This document shows, one piece after another, positions 34,792 to 43,985 of a DNA stretch of 64,000 bases. The DNA is taken from the NCBI GenBank assembly GCA_963775445.1, contig CAVZIT010000006.1, positions 682,001 through 746,000 on the forward strand. The letters are read 5' to 3'. Made by a program: the position numbers and the translations under genes. Source of the DNA: Dokdonella_A sp963775445. GTDB taxonomy: Bacteria; Pseudomonadota; Gammaproteobacteria; Xanthomonadales; Rhodanobacteraceae. The number at the start of each line of letters is the position of its first letter. The stretch's first letter is position 1. The notes below the pieces were generated by a model that worked only from the letters and a program-made list of their open reading frames with translations, was not told the DNA's origin and ran no database searches.

Positions 34792-36586
34792 AACCCCAGT
34801 GTTGCATGATCGGCGCGAGCAATGGCAGCACCGGCTCGAATGCGGCACGGTAGCGTTGCCAACGGCCGATCGCCTCGCTCGTCAAGGGTTGGACCACCTG
34901 CGCGTAACTCGGCGTCGTGATGAATCCGCGCGCCAGCGCATGCTCGGCGAATGCGCGCATGCCGGTCGCGTCGTTGACGCCGATGAACGCGCCGATCCGT
35001 GCAGTTTCACCATCGAAATCGGTCACCAGCGCCTCGTAACGGCACACGTGCACGTGATCGGGAAACAGCTCGCAGTCGCGAAACCAGTGCTCCATGAGGC
35101 GCACGTATTCTTGCGCGAGTCGATCGATACTGACGCACACGCTGGCGAGCTGCGGATCGCGGAATTGCTGCATGTAGCAGCTCAGAATCGCATCGCAGGG
35201 ATGACGCACGCAGAACAGCATCGGTGCGTTCGGAAACAACCGCCGGATCAGCGGCAATGCGAGAAAATTGAGCGGGTGCTTGTCGATCAGGCGCTGACCA
35301 TTCGACAACGTCACCGCCTGCCGCACTTCCTGCCAGTACAGACTGCGCAGGGCGTCACAGTCATCATCGGTGAGCTTGCCGAGATCGGCCGGGTAGGCAT
35401 GACCGCGCTCGCGCATCGCACCGATTACGCGTTGGACAAACGGCTGCTCGTCGACCGACACCAACGCCTCGTGCGCGGCCAGGATCTGCTCGAGCAGGGT
35501 CGTCCCGGAGCGCGGAAAGCCCACCACAAAAACCGGAGACTCCATTGCGCCAGGCGCGTTTTCAGCATGCCCGGCACGAGCCTCGCCGGCCGGTGGATGC
35601 TGCGTCGCGAGCGCCAGCAGGCCACCGCGTCCCTCGGGGAGCGCTGGCCCATTACCCGGCGCATGGGCCTTTGCCAAAGAGTCCAGCGCCGCTGCGGTGT
35701 CATCGAGTTTGTCGCAAGCACGTGCCAACCCGAAATAGAGCGGCTGGCGATGACGAGTCGGCAGATCGATCGCCAAGGCTTGCTCATAACTTCGTCGCGC
35801 CGCAACGAAATCATCGCGCCGCAGCGCAACCATCGCCGCCGCGTTCAGCGTCTCCATCCGGGTTTGCGGATCGTCGATGCCCGCTGCCGCCGGCAGGTTT
35901 TGCAGCAGCGTGGCTGCTTCGTCGATGCGGTTGATGCGTTCGAGTGCGAGCACGCGACGCGCCAAGGCGCGCACGCGCGAGTTGCCGTCGCTGAACTGGC
36001 CTTCCAGCACCGACAACCCATCGGGCACCTGCCCCAACTCGACCAGCAGCCAACCCAGCTCGAGCGTCGCGTCGTCCGATTGGCGCGGCCAGGCGCGCCA
36101 CCCGCCGATGAGATAGCGCGCCGTCACCTCGTCGGTGCACGCATGACACGCAACGGCGGCCCAGATCGCCATGCCCGGTTCGGCGCCATCCATGGTCGCA
36201 GCACGGCACAGGCGTGTCCGAGCGGCCGCAAAGTCCCCTTGATTGAGGAACAATAGCCCGAGGTTTGCGTTGAGGCGTGCGCTCGAATCATTCAATTCAA
36301 GCGCCTTGGCGTACGCAGTGGCAGCCGCCGGCAGGTCATCGAGTTGGCGCAGCACGTTGCCGAGGTTGTTCCAGTGCTGCCAGGTTCCCGGATGCGACGC
36401 AGTCAGCTGATCCAGCAGGCGCCGAGCGCTGGCGAGATTGCCCAGATTCTGCTCGCTGACCGCAAGCAGGGAGAGGGCGCCCTCGTCGCCCGGCAACGCC
36501 GCAATCAGGGATTGAGAAAGCGCTTTGGCGTCGGCGTAGCGCTTTTCGTGTAACGCGCGCACGGTATCGGCGATCAACTGCTGCAT
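34781..36586 (-). CDS. TPR-sulfotransferase B
   Basis: A 601-residue protein. TPR helices cover about residues 1-340, then a sulfotransferase domain with VFVVGFPRSGTTLLEQIL, the DKHPLNFLALPLI motif and the 3'-phosphate site CVRHPCDAILSCYMQQF. The C-terminal TTPSYAQVVQPL ... GRWQRYR segment is shared with paralogues C and D. The ATG at 36586 is chosen because the TPR begins there. The frame stays open for 288 bases upstream, but that extension is translated repeat island 2 and should not be annotated. It overlaps the 2OG oxygenase gene downstream. Confidence 0.9.
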   Translation of the reverse strand: MQQLIADTVRALHEKRYADAKALSQSLIAALPGDEGALSLLAVSEQNLGNLASARRLLDQLTASHPGTWQHWNNLGNVLRQLDDLPAAATAYAKALELNDSSARLNANLGLLFLNQGDFAAARTRLCRAATMDGAEPGMAIWAAVACHACTDEVTARYLIGGWRAWPRQSDDATLELGWLLVELGQVPDGLSVLEGQFSDGNSRVRALARRVLALERINRIDEAATLLQNLPAAAGIDDPQTRMETLNAAAMVALRRDDFVAARRSYEQALAIDLPTRHRQPLYFGLARACDKLDDTAAALDSLAKAHAPGNGPALPEGRGGLLALATQHPPAGEARAGHAENAPGAMESPVFVVGFPRSGTTLLEQILAAHEALVSVDEQPFVQRVIGAMRERGHAYPADLGKLTDDDCDALRSLYWQEVRQAVTLSNGQRLIDKHPLNFLALPLIRRLFPNAPMLFCVRHPCDAILSCYMQQFRDPQLASVCVSIDRLAQEYVRLMEHWFRDCELFPDHVHVCRYEALVTDFDGETARIGAFIGVNDATGMRAFAEHALARGFITTPSYAQVVQPLTSEAIGRWQRYRAAFEPVLPLLAPIMQHWGYEA

Positions 36587-36644
36587 TGCGTTGCCATATC
36601 GAATCCAAGCCTTGGCACGTTGCTGGTCTCTCTCCCACACCTCG

Positions 36645-37382
36645 CACCGTTCGCGCTGAGCGTAGCGGTCGGAAGCGTCGAAGTAAAAGCGCGGCAGCCT
36701 CACCGTTCGCGCTGAGCGTAGCGGCCAAATGCCGCGAAGTCGAAGGCCGCATCTTGCCGTTCGCACTGAGCGTAGCGGCCAATGGCCGCGAAGTCGAAGG
36801 CCGCATCTTGCCGTTCGCACTGAGCGTAGCGGCCAAAGGCCGCGAAGTCGAAGGCGGCATCTTGCCGCTCGCACTGAGCGTAGCGGCCAAAGGCCGCGAA
36901 GTCGAAGTGCCTGCGTTGCGGTAATCGTGCCCTTCGACTTCGACCCTCCGGGCCTACGCTCAGGGTGAACGGGGGTGAGAGACTTCGGTCCTGCGAGCCC
37001 TCGCTCAGGGTGAACGGAATCTACTCGGATCTTCCAATCTCACCGTTCGCATTGAGCGTGGCGGCCAAAGGCCGCGAAGTCGAAGGCCGCATCTTGCCGT
37101 TCGCACTGAGCGTAGCGGCCAAAGGCCGCGAAGTCGAAGGCCGCATCTTGCCGTTCGCACTGAGCGTAGTGGCCAAAGGCCGCGAAGTCGAAGTGCCTGC
37201 GTTGCGGTAATCGTGCCCTTCGACTTCGGCCCTGCGGGCCTACGCTCAGGGTGAACGGCGTTTGCGCAAATTCCTGTCCGGCCGTTCGCACTGAGCGTGG
37301 CGGCCAACGGCCGCGAAGTCGAAGGCCGCATCTTGCCGTTCGCACTGAGCGTAGCGGCCAAAGGCCGCGAAGTCGAAGTGCC
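36645..37382. repeat. Repeat island 2, left part
   Basis: Units of the CTGAGCGTAGCGGCC type. The first cycle has about six left-arm units (36655-36905), a centre TGCGTTGCGGTAATCG (36910-36926) and two right-arm units (to about 37015). A short linker with CTACTCGGATCTTCC follows. The second cycle has three left-arm units, the same centre (about 37197-37213) and one right-arm unit (to 37258). A linker GTTTGCGCAAATTCCTGTCC follows, then two more left-arm units ending GCGAAGTCGAAGTGCC at 37382. The third cycle's centre is the GIY-YIG segment. Confidence 0.9.
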
Positions 37383-37412
37383 AACCCGCGGCAAGCGTGT
37401 CGTTCGACAAGT

Positions 37413-37724
37413 TCACGGCTCGCTGTCCTCCTGGCGTTGATGCCTGTGTTTGCCTTTGGATCGAATCGCTATTTCGTTCCAGTCTCCCGCGATATAAGCC
37501 AGTTTTTTGGCCCTGGTCCATCCTTTCAATTTGCGCTCCATCGCCAGCGCATCGTAACGCGACTCGAATTCCTCGACGTGCACCAGGTGCAGCGGTCGGC
37601 GCTTTGCGGTGTAGGCACATCCGACGCCTTGATCATGCTGCATCATTCGCTGGTCCAGATTGTCCGTATGTCCCGCATACAAGGTTCCATCGGCACATTT
37701 CAGGATGTACAGGGCGAATGGCAT
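37413..37724 (-). CDS. Single-domain GIY-YIG nuclease embedded in repeat island 2
   Basis: A 103-residue GIY-YIG endonuclease with a complete active site: Tyr6 (ALYIL), Tyr16 and Gly18 (TLYAGHT), Arg26 (LDQRMMQH) and Glu63 (LAMERKLKGW). It is like the YhbQ/UPF0213 group and has no added DNA-binding domain beyond a basic tail. The ATG at 37724 is chosen because homology begins at residue 3; the 34 codons upstream are translated repeat. The gene is the only content of a 365 bp segment (37383-37747) that occupies the place of the short centre in a repeat cycle. Its stop codon lies in a degenerate repeat end (GTTCGACAAGTTCACGG). See findings: it may be the enzyme of the repeat family. Confidence 0.9.
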   Translation of the reverse strand: MPFALYILKCADGTLYAGHTDNLDQRMMQHDQGVGCAYTAKRRPLHLVHVEEFESRYDALAMERKLKGWTRAKKLAYIAGDWNEIAIRSKGKHRHQRQEDSEP

Positions 37725-37747
37725 TTCGTATCTGGTGTTTGTCGTTT

Positions 37748-37890
37748 GTGCCCTTCGACTTCGGCCCTGCGGGCCTACGCTCAGGGTGAACGGCGTTTGC
37801 GCAAAGTCCTGTCCGGCCGTTCGCACTGAGCGTAGCGGCCAACGGCCGCGAAGTCGAAGTCCCCGGTTGCGGTGCCCTTGGACTTCGGCC
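37748..37890. repeat. Repeat island 2, right part
   Basis: One right-arm unit (from GTGCCCTTCGACTTCGG at 37748 to GGGTGAACGG near 37793), the linker GTTTGCGCAAAGTCCTGTCC (same as at 37259 apart from one base), and one left-arm unit (to about 37860). A final degenerate half copy (GCCCTTGGACTTCGGCC) touches the end of TPR-sulfotransferase C. Confidence 0.88.
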
Positions 37891-37896
37891 GCATTT

Positions 37897-39711
37897 TCAG
37901 GCCGAATAGCCCCAGCGTTGCATCAGCGGTTCGACAACCGGCAACACGGGTTCGAAATTCTCGCGATAGCGTTGCCAGCGTCCGACGGCTTTCTTGTTCA
38001 GCGGCTCGATCACCTGCGCGTAACTCGGCGTGCCGATGAAGCCCTTTGCCTTCGCGTGCTCATCGAATCGCTGCAACGCGGCCGCATCGCCAAGACGGAC
38101 GTGTTCCGCGATGCGTGACGTCCACAGGGCCACATCGTCGAGCAGATCCTCATAGCGAAGATCGAGCACGGCAGGATTGAACACCTCGGCATGGCGAATC
38201 CAGAAATTCATCGCCGTGACGTAACCGTATGCGAGGCGTTCAAGCGTCGAGCACATCATCTGATAGGCCGGCGAGCTGAAACACTGCATGTAATTGCTCA
38301 GGATCACGTCGCACGGATGGCGCAGGGCCAGGATGATGCGCGCATTCGGGAACAGTCGGCTGATCATCGGCAGCCGCAGGATGTTGAGCGGATTCTTGTC
38401 AACGAGCCGCTCATCGGGACCAAGGTCGACGACGCCGCTCACGCATTTCCAATAGACGCCACGCAAATGCTCGATCGTTGGACTATCCAGGCGTTCGAGA
38501 TCCTCCGGATAGCGCCACCCCCGCTCGTGCATGGCCGCGACCACGTCTTGCAGAAACGCCCGCTCATCCATGGCCTTGAGACCTGGATGTGCATCGAGCA
38601 TCTGCTCCAGCAAGGTCGTGCCCGAACGCGGAAATCCCACGATGAACACAGGCGAGTGTTCGACCGAAGGAGCTGCCGAATCCTGCAGCCAGCGCGCACG
38701 AGATGCTGCATCGACCGGGTATTTCGCGATTTCGAACGGTTCGGAATCGGCCGGCACCAGTTCCGGGACGAGACGCGCGGCATGCTGTACCTGCAACTCA
38801 TGCCCACGCGCCAAGGCCTGCATCGTGCCCTCCGTGTCGCCAATCGCATCGCAGGACTTGGCCAGCGCAAACCAGCGTGGAGCACGCGTCACAACCTGCT
38901 CCGCCGCAAGGAGTTCGCTGCGGTAGAGCCCGATGGCCTCCTCGTGACGATTGCGACGAGCGGCCAGTGACGCGCGAACGCCGAGCACCTCGCCTGCATC
39001 GGCACCGCTGGTCTCGGCCAGGCGCAACATGTCCTCGGCTTCGTCGACGCGGTTGAGGCGCTCGAACAGGCTTGCCAGTCGCACGCGCACAGCCGGTTCG
39101 GCTTCGCGGTGGACGAGGAGCGCACGCAGGCGTGCCTCGGCTTCTGCGCTGCGCTCGAGTTGCATCAGGGCAAGCGCGAGGTCCGGGCCCATGACCGGAC
39201 CGAGATAAGGCCAGTTTTCGTTGCCTTCCAGCAGCTTGGCTGCGAGCTCCTTGTCGCTGCATTCGAAGCAGGCCAGTGCGCCATAGATGCGCGGCTCGGG
39301 CAACGAGGGATCACGCCGCCACGCTTCAAGCATCAGATCGTGCGTCTCCACAGCATCACCCTGCTGCCAGCGCGTCAGGCCGAGATTGGCGAGCGCGCCT
39401 GCATGGTCCGGATTCGTGGCCAGAAGCGCGCGATAGGCCTGTTCCGCGCCGGCCAGATCGCCCGCATCACGAAGCACGGTGCCAAGGTTGTTGAGATGCG
39501 CCGGTTCGGCGGGCTCCAGTTCGCTCAAGCGCCGATAGAGATCGGCGGCCTCGCGCGGACGCGTCTGCATGGCGAGCGCAATGGCGAGCAGGGTCAACAG
39601 CCGCGTATCTTCGCCGGACTCATCGAGACTGCGGCGCGCCAGCTGCTCCGCGTCCCTGGCACGACCGGCCTGGAGCGCGGTGACGATCGGAGGGATCGAT
39701 TGATCGATCAT
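37897..39711 (-). CDS. TPR-sulfotransferase C
   Basis: A 604-residue protein, closest to paralogue D in this window. TPR helices fill about residues 1-345 (AADLYRRLSELEPAEPAHL, NLGTVLRDAGDLAGAEQAYR). The sulfotransferase domain has FIVGFPRSGTTLLEQML, DKNPLNILRLPMISRLFP and the 3'-phosphate site ALRHPCDVILSNYMQ. The C-terminus has TPSYAQVIEPL and GRWQRYRENF. The ATG at 39711 starts a clean helical domain; upstream codons are not protein-like. It lies between island 2 and island 3, with no close partner gene. Confidence 0.9.
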   Translation of the reverse strand: MIDQSIPPIVTALQAGRARDAEQLARRSLDESGEDTRLLTLLAIALAMQTRPREAADLYRRLSELEPAEPAHLNNLGTVLRDAGDLAGAEQAYRALLATNPDHAGALANLGLTRWQQGDAVETHDLMLEAWRRDPSLPEPRIYGALACFECSDKELAAKLLEGNENWPYLGPVMGPDLALALMQLERSAEAEARLRALLVHREAEPAVRVRLASLFERLNRVDEAEDMLRLAETSGADAGEVLGVRASLAARRNRHEEAIGLYRSELLAAEQVVTRAPRWFALAKSCDAIGDTEGTMQALARGHELQVQHAARLVPELVPADSEPFEIAKYPVDAASRARWLQDSAAPSVEHSPVFIVGFPRSGTTLLEQMLDAHPGLKAMDERAFLQDVVAAMHERGWRYPEDLERLDSPTIEHLRGVYWKCVSGVVDLGPDERLVDKNPLNILRLPMISRLFPNARIILALRHPCDVILSNYMQCFSSPAYQMMCSTLERLAYGYVTAMNFWIRHAEVFNPAVLDLRYEDLLDDVALWTSRIAEHVRLGDAAALQRFDEHAKAKGFIGTPSYAQVIEPLNKKAVGRWQRYRENFEPVLPVVEPLMQRWGYSA

Positions 39712-39782
39712 TCGGGATTCATGCTCATGGTTCTCAAAAAAACCTTGCCGAACAAACGGCCGAAGGCCGCGCACTTTTACCA

Positions 39783-40535
39783 CGCTTCGCACTGAGCGTA
39801 GCGGCTGCTGGCAAGCCCATCACCAGTCCCGCTGAGCTGAGCGGCTGAGGGCAAACCCATCACCAGTCCCGCTGAGCTGAGCGGCTGAGGGCAAACTCAT
39901 CACCGTTCTCGCTGAGCGTAGCGCCGAAGGCAAACCCATCACCGTTCTCGCTGAGCGTAGCGCCGAAGGCAAACCCATCACCGTTCCCGCTGAGCGTAGC
40001 GGCCGAAGGCAAACCGATCACCGTTCCCGCTGAGCGTAGCGCCGAAGGCAAACCCATCACCGTTACCGCTGAGCGTAGCGCCGAAGGCAAACTCATCACC
40101 GTTCTCGCTGAGCGTAGCGGCCGAAGGCCGCGAAGTCGAAGCGTTTGTTTCGCCACCTGGCCCTTCGACTTCGGCCCTGTGGGCCTACGCTCAGGGTGAG
40201 CGGGGTTGTTGTTCGGCCTACGCTCAGGGTGAACGGGGTTGTTGTTCGGGCTACGGTCGGGGTGAACGGGGTTGTTGTTCGGGCTACGGTCGGGATGAAC
40301 GGGGTCGTGGTTCGGCCTACGCTCAGGGTGAACGGGGTCGTGGTTCGGCCTACGCTCAGGGTGAACGGGGTTGTTGTTCGGCCTACGCTCAGGGTGAACG
40401 GGGTTGTTGTTCGGCCTACGCTCAGGGTGAACGGGGTTGTTGTTCGGGCTACGGTCGGGATGAACGGGGTCGTGGTTCGGGCCTACGGTTGGGGTGAAGG
40501 GGTCGTGGTTCGAGGGTACGCTCAGAGCCTGCCTC
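39783..40535. repeat. Repeat island 3 (two opposed tandem arms)
   Basis: A single head-to-head array. The left arm has about eight units, mostly 39 bp, reading CGCTGAGCGTAGCGCCGAAG-GCAAACCCATCACCGTT. The centre at about 40125-40165 is GAAGTCGAAGCGTTTGTTTC-GCCACCTGGCCCTTCGAC. The right arm has about ten units of 33 bp, reading GGCCTACGCTCAGGGTGAAC-GGGGTTGTTGTTC. Units of 39 and 33 bp are multiples of three, which is why long meaningless open frames run through. Some right-arm units carry GGCTACGGTCGGGGTGAA, an internal variant that has spread to several copies. Confidence 0.9.
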
Positions 40536-40575
40536 GGACTTGATCCGGGCGGCCAACCCACGCCAATTCCGAGCC

Positions 40576-40608
40576 AAAAAAATGCCGCGCGGCGTGAGCC
40601 GCGCGGCA
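40576..40608 (-). terminator. Rho-independent terminator after the TonB receptor gene
   Basis: On the minus strand a perfect 11-bp stem (TGCCGCGCGGC / GCCGCGCGGCA, 4-base loop) is followed by seven U residues. It lies 25 bases after the TonB receptor stop codon. Confidence 0.87.
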
Positions 40609-40632
40609 AGGATCACACAACAACTGGCTGGA

Positions 40633-43536
40633 TCAGAACTTCACGGTGGCGCGCGCGAAGTAGAAGCGACCAATCGTGTCGTAGGTGCGAACATCGGTGT
40701 TCGCGTTGATCACGACGTTCTGATAGAACAACGGCGGCTGCTTGTTGAACGCGTTCTGGACACCGATCTGGAACTTGGTGTTGATCGGTGCGACCGTGTA
40801 ACCCAGCTCGAAGTCGTGATAGGTCACCGCGCCGATATGGCGCACGAAGCCCGGAACGACGCTATCGGCCGACAAGCCCTGCGCCAGATCGGCACTGCCG
40901 ATCTTGACGTTGCCGATGTAGCGCACGGTCCAGCTCGCTTCGAAATTGCCGAGCGACCAGTCGAGGTGGCCCAACCCGCGAACGCGCGGGAAGTTGCCGA
41001 ACTGACCGGTGAAGAGGCCGGCATTGTGCAGCGTTACCGCGCCGCCGCCCGGGTTGTTGTCGAACTTCTTGATGTAGGTCGCTTCGACCCCGACGTTGAA
41101 GTTGCCCGGATCGTGACCAAACATGTTGAATTGCGGCAAGCGGTAATTGAAGCCGAAATCGACGCCCGAGGTATCGAGGCGACCGAGATTGACCGTCGGC
41201 TCCTTGATCTGCTTGACCTGCCCGTTCGGGAAGCGCGTGATGAACGCGCAAAACGGGCTCGAATTGTCGTTGTAGCAGATATTGGCCACCGTCTGCGCGC
41301 TAATGCCGGTGATGGTGTCGGTCAGGTAGATGCGGTAGATATCCGCATTCAGCGACAGGCCCGAAATCCAGCTCGGGTCATACACCGCGCCGAAATCGAA
41401 GCTCTTCCCGCTTTCCGGCTTGAGACTGAATCCCGCCGCGACTGCACCCGATGCAATACCGTTGGTCTGGCCGTTGGCCGGCATCTCGATGCCGCCCGCA
41501 GGAATCGCCGTCGCACCGGTGGGGATACCGCAGGCCGATTCATGCGCGCCCGGAGCCACGTATCCGACACAAGGATCCGAGAAGGTCGGCGCATCGCTCG
41601 CCGCGCCGGCGAACAATTCGCTGACACTCGGCGCACGGAAGATTTCCGACACCGTGCCGCGCAGCAGCAAGTCCTCGATCGGACGCCATTCGACGGCCAG
41701 CTTGGAGTTGGTGGTGTTGCCGCCTGGATTGATCTTCGAATAGCGCGTACCAAGATCCAGGTTCAACGAATGGAAGAACGGCACATCCTTCAGGATCGGC
41801 ACCAGCAACTCGGCGTAGGCTTCCTTGGTCGTGATCTGGCCGTTCAGCGCAGTCGTACACGCGGTACCCAAGTCGCAGGTTCCGGTCGCGAGATCGAGCA
41901 CCAGGGTCGAATCGGGCTTGAAGTTCGAGTACGACTTGCGGTACAGCGCACCGACCGCGAGGCTGACCGCGCCGGCTGGCAAGTTGAACAGCTCGCCGGT
42001 CGCATTGATCGTGGCTTCGCGCTGAATTGCGGTGAACTGCGTGAACGGCGCCGACTGCGCGGCGAGGAACTCCGCAACCGAATTCGGATCGTCCTGCACG
42101 AAAATGTTGAGCGGTGTGCAACCTGCGATCACCGATGTCGGATCGGTGATGTCGCGAAGACAGGTCGGCACGCCATTGATGATTGCCGACGGCCCCAGCG
42201 CATCCTGAATCTTGGAGAAGTTCAGAAAGCCGGTGGTGTAGGTCTGCGCACTCAGATGGCCGTAATTGAGGTTGGCATCCCAGGTCCACGAGCTGTCGCC
42301 GAAGTTGCCCTTGAGGCCTGCGACAATCTGATTGGTCAGCCTGGTATTGTTCGTGATGCGCTGGCCGACACCGGTCAGGCGCTCACTCAGGTTGTACAGG
42401 CCACCACCGGGGTTGTTGGCGCTCGGTCCGAAATCCACACCGAACGGGTTGTACAGGTTGTCGGCCGAAGTGATGATGTTGTTGCTGAGCGAATCGAGCG
42501 GGTACGGCGCGATCAGCTGCGCGGCCACGGTCTTGTTGCCGAAGTACTCGAAGTACGCCGACACGTTGTCGGTCAGGCGGTAATTCGCCAACGCGAATGC
42601 GTTGGTGCGTTCCTGTGGGACCAGAATTACGTTGAGCGGCTGGTAGTTGTACCCATCCGCGCCCGTGTAACAGCGGTAATCGCTGAGCGCCGTACCGTCC
42701 GTGCCCGGCAATCGCGTTACCGAACCGCAACCGAACTGAGACTGCAGATTCGGCGGCAGGAAGATGCGGCCGAACGGCGTGCGGCTCGAACCACCCGTGA
42801 TGGCGCCACCGTAGTTTGTATAGTAATACTGTGCGTTGCGCGAGAAATCGCGCTTGCCCGCGCTGACGGCATCGAACTTGTTGTAGTTGAGGCCGGCAAC
42901 GACGCTGCCGCGATCGGTGGTCTGGCCGATCGTGATGCTCGCGCCGCGGCGCTCGCCATCGTCCTTGTCCGAAATACCGTAGTCACCGGTGAACTCGGCG
43001 CCCTGGTAATCCTTGCGCATGATGAAGTTCACCACGCCGCCGATCGCATCGGAGCCGTACACCGACGAGGCGCCGTCCTTCAGCACTTCGATGCGCTCGA
43101 CCACGCTCGCCGGAATCGTGTTGATGTCGCCATTCAACACGCGTTGACCGTCGATCAGGATCAAGGTGCGATTGGAACCCAGACCGCGCAGCGAAACAGA
43201 CGATATGCCGGTGCCGCCGCCGTTGTTGACCTGTGGGTTGGTGGCCGCACCCGCGATGGAGGGCAGCTCCTGCACCAGATCGCCGACAGTCAGCCTGCCG
43301 CTCTTCTCGATCTGTGCTCGATCGATCGTGATGACCGGGTTGGCGGTTTCGATATCGACACGACGGATGTTCGAACCCGTCACGGTGATGGTTTCAAGCT
43401 TTTCCCCTTGCGTGTTCTGGTCCTGCGCGGCGTCCTGCGCAAAAACCGGAGCAGCGGACAAGCCGACCACCGCCGATGCACCCGCGTACAACGCGTAGCG
43501 CACGGCTTTGAAAAGCTCGTTGCTAGATAGCCTCAT
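40633..43536 (-). CDS. Oar-like TonB-dependent outer-membrane receptor
   Basis: A 967-residue outer-membrane receptor. It has an extended signal peptide (ending APVFAQ), a TonB-box-like region with LETITVTGSNIRRVD, a plug domain (GDLVQELPSIAG, VSLRGLGSNRTLILIDGQRV, RIEVLKDGASSVYGSDAIGG) and a long beta barrel ending in YFARATVKF, with the C-terminal Phe needed for Bam-dependent insertion. This plug pattern is the Caulobacter/Xanthomonas type whose substrates are often peptides or glycans rather than siderophores. The ATG at 43536 has GGAGAG six bases upstream. It is flanked by repeat islands 3 and 4 and by TPR-sulfotransferases, with two 2OG oxygenases further off. Confidence 0.93.
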   Translation of the reverse strand: MRLSSNELFKAVRYALYAGASAVVGLSAAPVFAQDAAQDQNTQGEKLETITVTGSNIRRVDIETANPVITIDRAQIEKSGRLTVGDLVQELPSIAGAATNPQVNNGGGTGISSVSLRGLGSNRTLILIDGQRVLNGDINTIPASVVERIEVLKDGASSVYGSDAIGGVVNFIMRKDYQGAEFTGDYGISDKDDGERRGASITIGQTTDRGSVVAGLNYNKFDAVSAGKRDFSRNAQYYYTNYGGAITGGSSRTPFGRIFLPPNLQSQFGCGSVTRLPGTDGTALSDYRCYTGADGYNYQPLNVILVPQERTNAFALANYRLTDNVSAYFEYFGNKTVAAQLIAPYPLDSLSNNIITSADNLYNPFGVDFGPSANNPGGGLYNLSERLTGVGQRITNNTRLTNQIVAGLKGNFGDSSWTWDANLNYGHLSAQTYTTGFLNFSKIQDALGPSAIINGVPTCLRDITDPTSVIAGCTPLNIFVQDDPNSVAEFLAAQSAPFTQFTAIQREATINATGELFNLPAGAVSLAVGALYRKSYSNFKPDSTLVLDLATGTCDLGTACTTALNGQITTKEAYAELLVPILKDVPFFHSLNLDLGTRYSKINPGGNTTNSKLAVEWRPIEDLLLRGTVSEIFRAPSVSELFAGAASDAPTFSDPCVGYVAPGAHESACGIPTGATAIPAGGIEMPANGQTNGIASGAVAAGFSLKPESGKSFDFGAVYDPSWISGLSLNADIYRIYLTDTITGISAQTVANICYNDNSSPFCAFITRFPNGQVKQIKEPTVNLGRLDTSGVDFGFNYRLPQFNMFGHDPGNFNVGVEATYIKKFDNNPGGGAVTLHNAGLFTGQFGNFPRVRGLGHLDWSLGNFEASWTVRYIGNVKIGSADLAQGLSADSVVPGFVRHIGAVTYHDFELGYTVAPINTKFQIGVQNAFNKQPPLFYQNVVINANTDVRTYDTIGRFYFARATVKF

Positions 43537-43985
43537 TACACTCTCCAACGTCAGTTGTTGTGTCACAGTTCGGGACATTCGGGACATGTGTCTTCCCTTC
43601 CTGGGATAGCCAGAATCGGCCCACCGCTTTCCTCGGTAGCGAGCGATACTAACAACATTCTCACGTTATGGGAATCCCCTTACCAGCACCTTAACGACGA
43701 GTCGTCTGGCGACTCAAGCATATGTTTGGAAAGTATTTTTTCTGTTGGTGAGCGTTCAGGGGTGATCATGGCGAGAGATCAATTTGGTCCGCGGATCGAA
43801 AATTCGGGCCACCGACCCTTCGGCGCCTGCACGAAAAATATACGCCTCGGCGCCCTTCCGCCCCGACCCATCCGTTGCAGACACTTGCGGGCAGCACCGG
43901 CCGCGCGAACCAAAGCCGCTCCTGATCAGCGTCGAAATTCAGCCGGCCAACCCGCCGTTCGCCCCCGGATCAAGTATGGGCAGGC
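43537..43985. other. Upstream region of the TonB receptor gene
   Basis: About 450 bases with lower GC than the surroundings near 43650-43750. An imperfect inverted repeat GAGTCG-TCTGG-CGACTC lies at 43699-43715, about 165 bases upstream of the receptor start; it could be an operator, but no family is recognised. The promoter for the minus-strand receptor should be here. No gene is seen. Confidence 0.45.

Noticed and set aside
40540..43530. A 996-codon open frame opposite the TonB receptor
   Set aside because: It mirrors the receptor gene in high-GC DNA, has no recognisable domain and an Arg/Gly/Ala-heavy composition. Similar long frames lie opposite the RsbU-like, lipoprotein and cbs genes.
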